Assembly (NCBI GenBank): GCA_900552465.1
Contig: URZO01000045.1
Coordinates: forward strand, 1 to 33,133
Direction: 5' to 3'
DNA length: 33,133 nt
Source of the DNA: an uncultured Parabacteroides sp.
Lineage (GTDB): Bacteria; Bacteroidota; Bacteroidia; Bacteroidales; Tannerellaceae
This document shows positions 26,207 to 33,133 of this stretch, one piece after another. The position numbers were made by a program, and so were the translations under genes. Under the pieces are notes generated by a model. It made no database searches and had not been told where the DNA came from. It was given only the letters and a program-made list of their open reading frames with translations. Numbering within the stretch: position 1 is the stretch's first letter; each line of letters starts with the position of its first letter.

Positions 26207-26235
26207 TAAGGCTTACCGCATAACGGCAAGCCTTA
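26207..26235 (-). terminator. his operon attenuator terminator
   Basis: On the minus strand the arm TAAGGCTTGCCG (26235-26224) pairs with CGGTAAGCCTTA (26218-26207) over 12 bp with one G-U pair and a 5-nt loop, followed by TTTTGTTTTTT. It lies between hisL and hisG, 44 bp upstream of hisG. Its ascending arm contains TTGCCGTT (26229-26222), which can instead pair with the last three hisL codons AACGGGCAA (26291-26283) through 8 bp and one bulged G, a candidate antiterminator. Confidence 0.92.
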
Positions 26236-26279
26236 CTTATTTATCTTATATGTTTCTACATACCAAACAGCCCACCGAA

Positions 26280-26330
26280 CTATTGCCCGTTGTAATGATG
26301 ATGATGGTGATGCAGAACTGTTCTTTTCAT
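26280..26330 (-). CDS. hisL: his operon leader peptide
   Basis: A 16-residue open frame, MKRTVLHHHHHHYNGQ, ends at TAG and holds six consecutive His codons (26295-26312; five CAT and one CAC). It is the classic sensor of charged tRNA-His. When His-tRNA is scarce the ribosome stalls on the His run and leaves the AAC-GGG-CAA codons free to form the antiterminator. When it is plentiful the ribosome reaches the stop codon, covers them, and the terminator at 26207-26235 forms. The peptide itself has no expected function. It is too short for ordinary gene finders. It is preceded by a good promoter at 26351-26380. Confidence 0.95.
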   Translation of the reverse strand: MKRTVLHHHHHHYNGQ

Positions 26331-26350
26331 TTGTTATTATTTTTACGTTG

Positions 26351-26380
26351 CAAAGTTACAATAATAATTGAATTAGCAAA
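26351..26380 (-). promoter_or_regulatory. Promoter of the his operon
   Basis: On the minus strand a -33 TTTG (26380-26377) and a -7 box TAACTTTG (26358-26351) are separated by 18 bp, fitting the Bacteroidetes sigma factor consensus. The -7 box lies 20 bp before the hisL start codon. Confidence 0.75.
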
Positions 26381-26422
26381 TAAAACTTACAAAAGATTAC
26401 CCAAACAGGCCGTTTTTTCTAC

Positions 26423-28969
26423 TTAATCGTGCAAACGGTACAGATGGTCCGCCTGTTGCCTGATTTTATTCGCGAGCAGAACCGGATAATCGGGATGGGC
26501 GGCAAAGAAGTCGTCCACCTCCTTCCGCGCTTCGGCCGAAGTATGTCCGCCAAGCAGCGCACTCGCCCAGTTTCGCGGGAAGAAAATATCGCCTGTTCGC
26601 TGTATCTCCTGCATCGCTTCGAGAGCGGGACGGATATACGCGACCGCTTCCTGCTGGCGCAGCGGGCTGTTCAGGTTTGCTAAGGCAGCCGATGCCCACG
26701 GTTCGACACGGCGGTTTTCGGCGACAAGCAGGGAGGCAAACACGCTGTCGCGTACCTCCTTCCTCGGCGAGACAGAGGGCGAGATAAAGGCATACTGCCG
26801 CTTGCGGTCCGGATTCGTGATGCGCGATTGCTGGGTAGCGACAATCTCGTCCGCCTTCTCCGGCATCAGCAGGGCCAACTGGTAGGAAAGGCCGATATAG
26901 TCGTTCTCGCTCAACGAACAGCCTGCCGGTGCTTTCCGGTCCTGCCAGAGTGCATACAAACGGGCGACTGCCTCCGGCGAGCGAGCGATGGAACGATATT
27001 GGCGGAATGCCTGCAAACGGTGCTGGGGTTGTTCCGCCGTCGTCACGATCTGCCAAAGTACTTGTTCCAGTTTCTCCGGAGCGGACGGATACAGGCGTTG
27101 GCAGTTTCCGATATATCCCAAAGCGGCAGAGAACAACAAGCTGTTCTTTTCGCCCGGCAGATAATCCAGCATGGCATCCATATAGCGGCCGGCGGGAATC
27201 GTCCGGTTCAACAGGTTCTCATATAAGGTAATCAACAGGGAACCGCGCAGCACTTCATCGGGGTGAGTCTTCAAGACGGACATCAGGCCGTCGAGCTCCT
27301 CCTCTCCCACACGGAAGAAGCCGTAGCCTGTACCGTCGGCATTCGGAACCCAGACGGAACTAACATCGGTATGAGAATCCAATTTCATACGGAAGATATC
27401 GGAATCTGATACTAATGGAACGGAAACCGTATCCGTACGGCCAGCGGTAATAACAGCGTACGTCACCACCTGCGGCCAGCGTAATCCCCGTCCCCAGGGA
27501 TCGGACTGGGTGACAATCAGGCTGTCTCCTTTTACCTCCGAACGGATTTCCGGCATGCCTTTCTCGTTTATCCAGACATGGCTCCAGGCTTTCAAGTCGC
27601 GGTCCGTATAGTTGTCCAGGATGGAGATCAGACCGTCCCAGGTCGCATTACCGTAGGCGTAGGTTTTCAGATATTCCTGTATGCCTTTCCGAAAGGCATC
27701 CTTTCCCATCATGCGGATCAGCATCGCCATGACAACGGGGGATTTATCGTAAATGATATTGCCGTACATCAACCCGGCGTCGCGCATATTCGCCAAATCC
27801 TGCTTGACGGGGTTCGCCCCTGCCGTACGGTCTTCCGAGTAAGCGCCCGGAATATAATCGAGCATGAAATTGAGGGAATGGTTCACGTCTGGGAACAACG
27901 GCTCGACCATCTGAGAGGCATAATAATTGGCAAAGACCTCCTTTGTCCAGACATCATTGAACCACTCCATCGTGACGAAGTCTCCGAACCACATGTGTGA
28001 AGTCTCGTGTGCGATCAGGGCACTGCGCGAGAGGCGTTCGTTCAACGTCGGGTTCTCATTCAGGAACATGCGTCCGTCCGTATAGAGGGTAGCTCCCGTA
28101 TGCTCCATGCCGCCGAACTGGAAGCCTGGAAGGATAATCAGGTCGTATTTGGCGAAGGGATACGGGATGCCGGTATAGTTCTCCTGCCATTCAAGCGCAT
28201 CGAAGACTTCGGAGGCAATCTCCGGACACTGTGCCACTTTCTTCGGATCAGTCTCACGGTGATAGATCGAGATATGCCGTCCGTCGCGCGAAAAGGTTTC
28301 CCGCGTCAGCTTCCCGGCTACAAAAGAGAAGAGATAGGTGCTGAGCGGCTCCGTCTCCCGGAAAAGAATCTGCCGGCGTCCGGCTATGGTCATCGAGTCG
28401 ACCTGTTCGACCGCTCCGTTTGCGACCGCCTGCCAAGTGGCGGGAACTTCCAAGGACAGGGTGAAGAGCGACTTCATATCCGGCTGGTCAAAACAGGGGA
28501 ACAGCGTGCGGGCGCGGTCGGGCACGAGCAAGGTGTACAGAAACTCGTCCCGCCGGTTGAGCGACTGGTCGTTTGCCGTAAATTCGATTGCGACGCGGTT
28601 CTCACCTGCCGCCACCTCGCCGGCTTCGATCACGATATGTTCGTCTTTCACCGTATAAGGAACCGTCTTGCCGTTCAGCAAGACAGACGCCACCTGCGCC
28701 GGCTCCCCACGAAAGTCTATGATAAGCGGTTGCTTTTCCCGAAGAGAATGCGTGATCTCCGCTTTGCCGGTAACGGCTTCTTCACGGGATTCGGGGATCG
28801 AGAAGAAGAGATGATAGCGGACATCCCCGAAATGTTCTTTCCTGTACTGCGCCAACTCACGGCTGACACCCGGTTGCAACAGCACGGCATCCGGCGCGGG
28901 GCTTCCGCAAGCCGTCAATAAACCGATAGCAGCCACAGCTAATAACTGTTTTATGTTCTTTGTCTTCAT
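26423..28969 (-). CDS. M1-family zinc aminopeptidase lipoprotein
   Basis: Predicted periplasmic or surface aminopeptidase, 848 residues. The signal MKTKNIKQLLAVAAIGLLTAC has a lipobox with Cys21. The M1 N-terminal beta domain runs to about 220. The catalytic domain has the substrate-recognition motif GGMEH (286-290, GxMEN with His for Asn) and the zinc site HETSH (321-325) with Glu344 in WTKEVFANY, that is HExxH-18-E. A long helical C-terminal region follows (about 550-848). It would trim N-terminal residues from peptides outside the cytoplasm. It is third in an operon after an M16 peptidase and a DUF4268-like gene, 5 bp after the latter. Confidence 0.93.
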   Translation of the reverse strand: MKTKNIKQLLAVAAIGLLTACGSPAPDAVLLQPGVSRELAQYRKEHFGDVRYHLFFSIPESREEAVTGKAEITHSLREKQPLIIDFRGEPAQVASVLLNGKTVPYTVKDEHIVIEAGEVAAGENRVAIEFTANDQSLNRRDEFLYTLLVPDRARTLFPCFDQPDMKSLFTLSLEVPATWQAVANGAVEQVDSMTIAGRRQILFRETEPLSTYLFSFVAGKLTRETFSRDGRHISIYHRETDPKKVAQCPEIASEVFDALEWQENYTGIPYPFAKYDLIILPGFQFGGMEHTGATLYTDGRMFLNENPTLNERLSRSALIAHETSHMWFGDFVTMEWFNDVWTKEVFANYYASQMVEPLFPDVNHSLNFMLDYIPGAYSEDRTAGANPVKQDLANMRDAGLMYGNIIYDKSPVVMAMLIRMMGKDAFRKGIQEYLKTYAYGNATWDGLISILDNYTDRDLKAWSHVWINEKGMPEIRSEVKGDSLIVTQSDPWGRGLRWPQVVTYAVITAGRTDTVSVPLVSDSDIFRMKLDSHTDVSSVWVPNADGTGYGFFRVGEEELDGLMSVLKTHPDEVLRGSLLITLYENLLNRTIPAGRYMDAMLDYLPGEKNSLLFSAALGYIGNCQRLYPSAPEKLEQVLWQIVTTAEQPQHRLQAFRQYRSIARSPEAVARLYALWQDRKAPAGCSLSENDYIGLSYQLALLMPEKADEIVATQQSRITNPDRKRQYAFISPSVSPRKEVRDSVFASLLVAENRRVEPWASAALANLNSPLRQQEAVAYIRPALEAMQEIQRTGDIFFPRNWASALLGGHTSAEARKEVDDFFAAHPDYPVLLANKIRQQADHLYRLHD

Positions 28970-28974
28970 TATGT

Positions 28975-29430
28975 TTATTCCCGTAAATATTCAGCGATAG
29001 ACATGAAGTTGCGTTCCAACAGGTACATCTGGCTTGCCATAAACCCGAAGAACTCGCCCCAGTCCTGACGGCGATGGAAGTCGATTCCTAACTTTGCCGT
29101 GTAGATGCGGGCGACCTGTTTGCCTGTGTCGCGCACAAAACATATATCCCATATCAACCCCTCCGGGAAATCCGTTTCCAGCGTTTCCTTATACCATGTC
29201 AGGCGTTCAAACATCTCCAATCGGGCTTCCTCGCTCCGGTGGTTTACTTCCAAAATGACAAATGCGCCTTCACGGTTGGCGTCGAATTTAAGTTCGACTC
29301 CCCTGACTTTCGTATCGTACAAGGTCCAGACCTTCTTACGTCCTCTCAAATAGGGTTGTACTTCACAGAACGAGGCGAAACTTTCCCAAAATTCAAGTTT
29401 CAGGTTTTTGAGTTCGTCTTTACTATACAT
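28975..29430 (-). CDS. DUF4268-like small cytoplasmic protein
   Basis: Protein of 151 residues without signal peptide or membrane helix, rich in aromatic and charged residues. KLEFWESFASFCEVQPYLRGRKKVWTLY at the N-terminus and FPEGLIWDICFVRDTGKQVARIY in the middle resemble DUF4268 proteins. That family is sometimes found as a C-terminal domain of putative nucleases, but stand-alone copies are common in Bacteroidetes and have no known function; no catalytic motif can be assigned here. Its ATG shares one base with the M16 stop codon (TAATG), and the M1 peptidase follows after 5 bp, so it is co-expressed with two exported peptidases. Confidence 0.75.
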   Translation of the reverse strand: MYSKDELKNLKLEFWESFASFCEVQPYLRGRKKVWTLYDTKVRGVELKFDANREGAFVILEVNHRSEEARLEMFERLTWYKETLETDFPEGLIWDICFVRDTGKQVARIYTAKLGIDFHRRQDWGEFFGFMASQMYLLERNFMSIAEYLRE

Positions 29431-32312
29431 TATCTATATATGTCTTTCTTTTTTACTTTAACGATCGTACCGAATGCAGCCAGTTTCTTCATGTCGATAC
29501 GCTTCTCATTCCCGGCGATCACGTAGACCACCGGACGGCCGCTGACCTGCTCCTGGTAGAAGCGGGAAATATCCTGCATGTCCATTTTGGCAACATCCTG
29601 CAAAAACGCTTCTCCCGGGTCCTGCTCGAAACCTTCCATCCTGAAGGCGGCCACTTTCTCGGATAGGTTACGGAAGGCAGGGTATTCATTATTGGTCTGG
29701 TTGACCAGCGTCTGCCGGATTGCATCCACCCGTTCCGGTTTCAAAGGCATCTCGCGGATCAGCGAATCCAGTACGCCCAGCGCATCCAGCGTCTTGTCGC
29801 CCTGTGTGGAAAGCATAGCCGTAAAACTTCCGGCTGCTCCCTTATGCGCATGGCTCGGCAACTGGTAGCGCCCGTTCGTCCGGTAGGCAAACGAACGAAA
29901 CTCCCTTATCTCCTGGAACATCAACGACGACATATCGCCACCGAAATAGACGGAGAAAAGACGGGAGGCATGACGGGAAGCCGTGTCATCGACAGGATCG
30001 CCCTTTACATAGCTATAGACGATGCTCTGCGTCATGTCCGGCATATTGATAAAGAAGACCGTCGGCTTGTCGTATTCCCGCAGCTCGCGCTGGTAAGGTG
30101 ATTTGGAGGCTACCGTAGCCCGTTCCAGCGGGATATGCTGCCGGACTGTCTCCACCACCTTTTCCGGGGCCAGCGTCCCGCAATAATGCAAGTCGCACTG
30201 TACATTCCGGACCTGGTCATAGACGGCCAGCAGGTCTTTCCCTTTCAGCTTCTTGATCTGCGAAAGCGGCAGTTTACGCAGGTAGCGCGACTGGTCGCCA
30301 TACTTGACCTGCTCCAACAAAGCCGCCGCGACATTATCGCTCGATTTGAAAAAGGCTTTTTCCGTTACCTTCGCATCGTCCACAATCTGACGCATCTTCT
30401 TATCGTCGGCTTTGGCATGGCGGATAAAATCGCCCACCAACTCCATTGTCTCGTCTATATGGTTGTCGAAACCGGTCACTTTCATCGTAAAGGCATCCGC
30501 CGTCGCATCAAAAGCAAGCGTACTCCCGATCGACTGCAAGCGGGTACGGAACTGTTCAAACGGCATCGACTCCGTCCCTAAGAATTGCAGGTAGTTGGCG
30601 AGCTGCGCCAACGCCGGCTGTTCCAGAGTTCCGATCCTATAGGTGATATTGAATGTAAAGATATCATTCAGCGGATTGGGGGTTGCATAGAGCGTCACTA
30701 AAGGCGTAAGCTCCAACGTCTGCACATCCTTCTTGAAATCGATAAAACGGGGAGTCACGGATTGCGCCGGCAACTGCTCCAACTGCTTGGCATAGGAAGA
30801 CGAGGCATCCGCATGGCGGGGAACGACCGGAGCGAAGGACGGCTTCGGCAGGTTGTCCTTCGGGTATTTCCCGGTGCTCTTGGTCACACACAAATAGTTA
30901 TCGCTGAAATATTTTTGAGCGACACGCACGACATCTTCTTTCGTGATCGACTCGATCCGCGCCACTTCGTTCAGATAATCATCCCAACTCTTCCCTTGCG
31001 AGAAAAGATTCATCATGACCGTTGCACGCGAATCGATATTCTCCAAGGCGGAAGCATACTGCCGTTTCTGTTCGAGCTTCAGGCTGTTGAACACTTCGTC
31101 GCTGAAATCGCCCTCTTTCACGCGGTCGATCTCATGCCAGACCATCTTCTCGGCAGAACTATAAGACTGGACAAGCAATTTGGGCATGATGGCAACCGCC
31201 AGAATCCCCGCCTCGTTCATGCTCTCGTTGATCGCGATAGCTCCCATCAGCTTGTGTTCCACCATCAGTTTGTCTAAATAGCCTGTCCCGTTGGCATTGT
31301 TCAACAGGTTGACCGCAATATTCAGCGCGACCTGGTCTTCATGATTAGCCGAAACGCCCCGGAAGCCCAGCCCCATCGCCTTGATAAACGGGATCGGGAA
31401 CTTCACTTTCATCTTCTCCCGCCCGTTAAACGGGGGCAGCATCACTTTATCCTGCTTCGGCACCTGTCCGCGACGGATACGTGAAAAAGTCTTCTCCAAC
31501 ACCGGCATGACCTGCTCCGTATCGAAGTCGCCGCTAAGGATCAGGGCCATATTGGAGGCGACATAATAGTCTTCGAAGAACTTGCGCATCTCCGTCAACC
31601 GCGGGTTCTTCAGGTTCTTCGTGCTCCCGATAATCGGATAGGCGTACGGATGCGGACTGAAATAGCGTGACAAGAGCGTATCCATCACCTGCCCGCCGAT
31701 AAAGTCGCCATACATATTCTTCTCCTCATACACCGTTTCCAACTCGCTCTGGAAAAGACGGAAAACGGGGTTAATCAGCCGTTCGCTGTTGATCTCCGCC
31801 CACTGGGCCATATATTGCGGGGAAAACGTATTGAAATAAATAGTAGCATCGTAGGAAGTAGCGGCGTTCAGGCCGGAACCGCCAAAGCGGCTGATGAGCC
31901 GGTTGAACTCGTTCGGTATCACATATTCGGAGGAACGGATGCTCAGCTCGTTGATTTCCTTCTGCAGGCGGACACGGGCTGAAGGGTCTTCGGTAAGCGC
32001 CAGTTCGTCATATTTCATGACAATGGAATCCAGCAAAACCTTTTCGGCCTCGTAGTCGAGCGTCCCTATACGGTCTGTTCCCTTAAACATCATGTGTTCG
32101 AAATAGTGGGCGATGCCCGTATCCGGACAATCTTTCGCACCGGCCTTTACCACTACGGCACCAAATACCTTCGGCTGGCTATGGTCTTCATTCAGCCAAA
32201 CGGTCAATCCGTTTTCCAGTTTATATTCTTTTACCTTGAGAGCGTTCAGGTCCTCTGCCTGCAATTGATAAGAACAACATGCGAATACCATCATCAATAC
32301 TTTTAGTTTCAC
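29430..32312 (-). CDS. M16-family zinc metallopeptidase (double-domain, exported)
   Basis: Pitrilysin/insulinase-type protease, 960 residues from GTG 32312. The signal is VKLKVLMMVFACCSYQLQA. The first M16 domain has the inverted zinc motif HYFEH (69-73) and a downstream ELETVYEEKN segment (about 190-199) with the third ligand Glu. The second half (about 505-960) is the paired M16 domain without HxxEH, as usual for single-chain M16 enzymes, which enclose and cut peptides in a chamber. The frame is open to TTG 32345, but that TTG is part of a promoter box (32343-32350). The in-frame ATGs at 32294 and 32291 would give a signal without basic residues, so GTG is preferred. Confidence 0.9.
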   Translation of the reverse strand: MKLKVLMMVFACCSYQLQAEDLNALKVKEYKLENGLTVWLNEDHSQPKVFGAVVVKAGAKDCPDTGIAHYFEHMMFKGTDRIGTLDYEAEKVLLDSIVMKYDELALTEDPSARVRLQKEINELSIRSSEYVIPNEFNRLISRFGGSGLNAATSYDATIYFNTFSPQYMAQWAEINSERLINPVFRLFQSELETVYEEKNMYGDFIGGQVMDTLLSRYFSPHPYAYPIIGSTKNLKNPRLTEMRKFFEDYYVASNMALILSGDFDTEQVMPVLEKTFSRIRRGQVPKQDKVMLPPFNGREKMKVKFPIPFIKAMGLGFRGVSANHEDQVALNIAVNLLNNANGTGYLDKLMVEHKLMGAIAINESMNEAGILAVAIMPKLLVQSYSSAEKMVWHEIDRVKEGDFSDEVFNSLKLEQKRQYASALENIDSRATVMMNLFSQGKSWDDYLNEVARIESITKEDVVRVAQKYFSDNYLCVTKSTGKYPKDNLPKPSFAPVVPRHADASSSYAKQLEQLPAQSVTPRFIDFKKDVQTLELTPLVTLYATPNPLNDIFTFNITYRIGTLEQPALAQLANYLQFLGTESMPFEQFRTRLQSIGSTLAFDATADAFTMKVTGFDNHIDETMELVGDFIRHAKADDKKMRQIVDDAKVTEKAFFKSSDNVAAALLEQVKYGDQSRYLRKLPLSQIKKLKGKDLLAVYDQVRNVQCDLHYCGTLAPEKVVETVRQHIPLERATVASKSPYQRELREYDKPTVFFINMPDMTQSIVYSYVKGDPVDDTASRHASRLFSVYFGGDMSSLMFQEIREFRSFAYRTNGRYQLPSHAHKGAAGSFTAMLSTQGDKTLDALGVLDSLIREMPLKPERVDAIRQTLVNQTNNEYPAFRNLSEKVAAFRMEGFEQDPGEAFLQDVAKMDMQDISRFYQEQVSGRPVVYVIAGNEKRIDMKKLAAFGTIVKVKKKDIYR

Positions 32313-32342
32313 GGTTATGCCATAGATTTGTAATAATATTGA

Positions 32343-32350
32343 CAAAGATA
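32343..32350 (-). promoter_or_regulatory. -7 promoter box of the peptidase operon
   Basis: On the minus strand TATCTTTG fits TAnnTTTG exactly, 30 bp before the GTG start at 32312. It overlaps the apparent TTG start of the open frame and rules that start out. Confidence 0.6.
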
Positions 32351-32378
32351 ATAAAACAATTGGGAAATTCTATTCTTT

Positions 32379-32480
32379 TCAGGCATGTAGCTTGCGATAT
32401 TCGTTCGGAATACCACCTATGCTTTTCCTGAATACACAGTTAAAGCGCCATGCATACAGAGAGAACAAACCCATTGGCAA
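32379..32480 (-). pseudogene. C-terminal remnant of an AraC-family regulator
   Basis: Read on the minus strand, the last about 22 codons give FNCVFRKSIGGIPNEYRKLH followed by Ala and a stop at 32379. This matches the end of the second AraC helix-turn-helix (typically F..VFKK..G.TP.EYR). Just upstream, the adjacent frame reads QIANGFVLSVCMAL, resembling the preceding part of the same motif, which implies a frameshift near 32440. No start codon, sensing domain or first helix-turn-helix is present. It occupies most of the gap between the M16 peptidase and the gene at 32607. Confidence 0.6.
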
Positions 32481-32572
32481 TCTGATTCCAAAAGCCTCAT
32501 GCAGTTGTCCCGAAACCGGAATATAGTTACAACCATCTGTAATTTGTATACAATCCGAAGTTAAATTCCGGT

Positions 32573-32580
32573 TACTTTTG
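32573..32580 (+). promoter_or_regulatory. -7 promoter box for the ABM-like gene
   Basis: TACTTTTG matches TAnnTTTG and lies 26 bp before the ATG at 32607. A TTTG at 32543-32546 is too distant (26 bp) to be a normal -33 element. Confidence 0.55.
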
Positions 32581-32606
32581 TATCATTAAACTCTATAATT
32601 ATTTTA

Positions 32607-33005
32607 ATGATAAAAAGATTACTCACATTAGCATTTGTGCTCTCCGGCTTCTTACCTGCTTGGGCGCAAGACATATCAAACGACGCAATACCGGAAAATA
32701 ATCTGGTACGTCTGTCTAAAATAACAGTTGATCCGGCACAACTGGATATCTACAACACCTATTTAAAAGAGGAAATCGAAGCATCCATGCTTTTGGAGCC
32801 GGGAGTGCTTGTTCTCTACGCCACTGCCGAAAAGAAACATCCGAATAAGATAACGATCCTCGAAATCTATGCAAATCAAGAGGCTTATAAAAGCCATATC
32901 CAAACACCCCATTTCCAAAAGTATAAACAGGGCACACTAAAAATGGTACAGGACTTGGAACTGGTAGATTCCAATCCACTGATTCCAGGATTAAAGATAA
33001 AGTAA
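32607..33005 (+). CDS. Exported ABM-fold protein (putative quinol monooxygenase family)
   Basis: Small protein of 132 residues with signal peptide MIKRLLTLAFVLSGFLPAWAQ. The mature part is a dimeric alpha/beta-barrel (antibiotic biosynthesis monooxygenase) domain: VRLSKITVDPAQLDIYNTYLKEE (about 34-56), EPGVLVLYATAEKKHPNKITILEIYANQEAY (about 64-94), then HIQTPHFQKYKQGTLKMV (about 97-114). The pattern of a Pro-Gly strand followed by the H..T.HF.KY helix is characteristic of this family. Members include YgiN-like quinol monooxygenases and heme-degrading relatives, but many have no proven activity; export to the periplasm is less usual. It is monocistronic, with a -7 box at 32573 and a terminator at 33024-33059. 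Confidence 0.82.
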   Translation: MIKRLLTLAFVLSGFLPAWAQDISNDAIPENNLVRLSKITVDPAQLDIYNTYLKEEIEASMLLEPGVLVLYATAEKKHPNKITILEIYANQEAYKSHIQTPHFQKYKQGTLKMVQDLELVDSNPLIPGLKIK

Positions 33006-33023
33006 TCCAGCTATTTGAAAAAA

Positions 33024-33059
33024 GAAAAGCCCTGAAATCTAATGATTCCAGAGCTTTTC
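33024..33059. terminator. Bidirectional terminator between the ABM-like gene and tRNA-Asp
   Basis: An imperfect hairpin pairs GAAAAGC (33024-33030) with GCTTTTC (33053-33059), CTG with CAG, and AATC with GATT around TAAT, with two mismatches. On the minus strand it is followed by TTTTTTTC, so it is a good terminator for the tRNA-Asp transcript. On the plus strand the tail is weaker (CTTTATTAACTTTTT). Confidence 0.8.
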
Positions 33060-33078
33060 CTTTATTAACTTTTTACTT

Positions 33079-33133
33079 TGGCGGTCCGGACGGGACTCGA
33101 ACCCGCGACCCCATGCGTGACAGGCATGTATTC
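33079..33133 (-). tRNA. tRNA-Asp (GTC), 3' portion; 5' end beyond the window
   Basis: Read on the minus strand: the anticodon stem is CATGC/GCATG with loop CTGTCAC (anticodon GTC at 33121-33119), then the T-arm GCGGG-TTCGAGT-CCCGT, acceptor half CCGGACC, discriminator G and CCA. The D-arm and 5' acceptor strand lie outside the window. The terminal CCA (33081-33079) appears to be encoded, though the final A may be coincidental. Confidence 0.95.

Noticed and set aside
26295..26312. The run of six His codons as a trinucleotide repeat or cloning-tag artefact
   Set aside because: It sits in a complete short frame with start and stop, directly upstream of a terminator and hisG, with one synonymous CAC codon; attenuation explains it fully.
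33079..33133. tRNA-Asp as an integration site with an adjacent mobile element
   Set aside because: No integrase, direct repeat of the tRNA 3' end or foreign gene is seen in this window.

Overview
The window reads as a chromosomal segment of a gut-type Bacteroidales bacterium, most likely Parabacteroides or a close Bacteroides relative. This is inferred from the Bacteroidetes promoter -7 box (TAnnTTTG) recurring in front of several transcription units, from the abundance of surface lipoproteins, and from the protein families. It is almost fully coding and contains no complete mobile element, phage or CRISPR array.

Layout, left to right. (1) A Gfo/Idh/MocA oxidoreductase (minus) diverges from an EamA-type drug/metabolite transporter (plus), which ends at a strong bidirectional terminator. 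(2) A tripartite efflux operon on the minus strand: adaptor lipoprotein, RND pump, TolC-like outer membrane channel. (3) A membrane-anchored DNA/RNA non-specific endonuclease (minus). (4) An L-rhamnose locus (8970-21518): an AraC-type regulator on plus, divergent from rhaB-rhaA-rhaT-rhaD on minus, followed downstream by three secreted or lipoprotein GH78-like alpha-L-rhamnosidases. The enzymes would release rhamnose from glycans outside the cytoplasm, RhaT would import it, and RhaA/RhaB/RhaD would convert it to DHAP and L-lactaldehyde. (5) A histidine operon on minus, hisG-hisD-hisC-hisB, preceded by a leader peptide with six consecutive His codons and a terminator, that is, an apparent transcription attenuator. 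(6) A peptidase operon on minus: M16 zinc peptidase, a DUF4268-like protein, M1 aminopeptidase lipoprotein. (7) A small secreted ABM-fold protein (plus), a decayed AraC-family fragment, and the 3' part of a tRNA-Asp gene at the right edge.

The most notable non-coding features are the his attenuator (26207-26330), a 185-bp nested perfect palindrome between the rhamnose regulator and hisB (21550-21734), and two kinds of dispersed palindromic repeat: one at the left edge and again between rhaT and rhaD, the other between rhaD and the first rhamnosidase. Several apparent TTG start codons turn out to be the last three bases of a promoter -7 box, so the true starts lie further downstream; the annotated starts are corrected for this.
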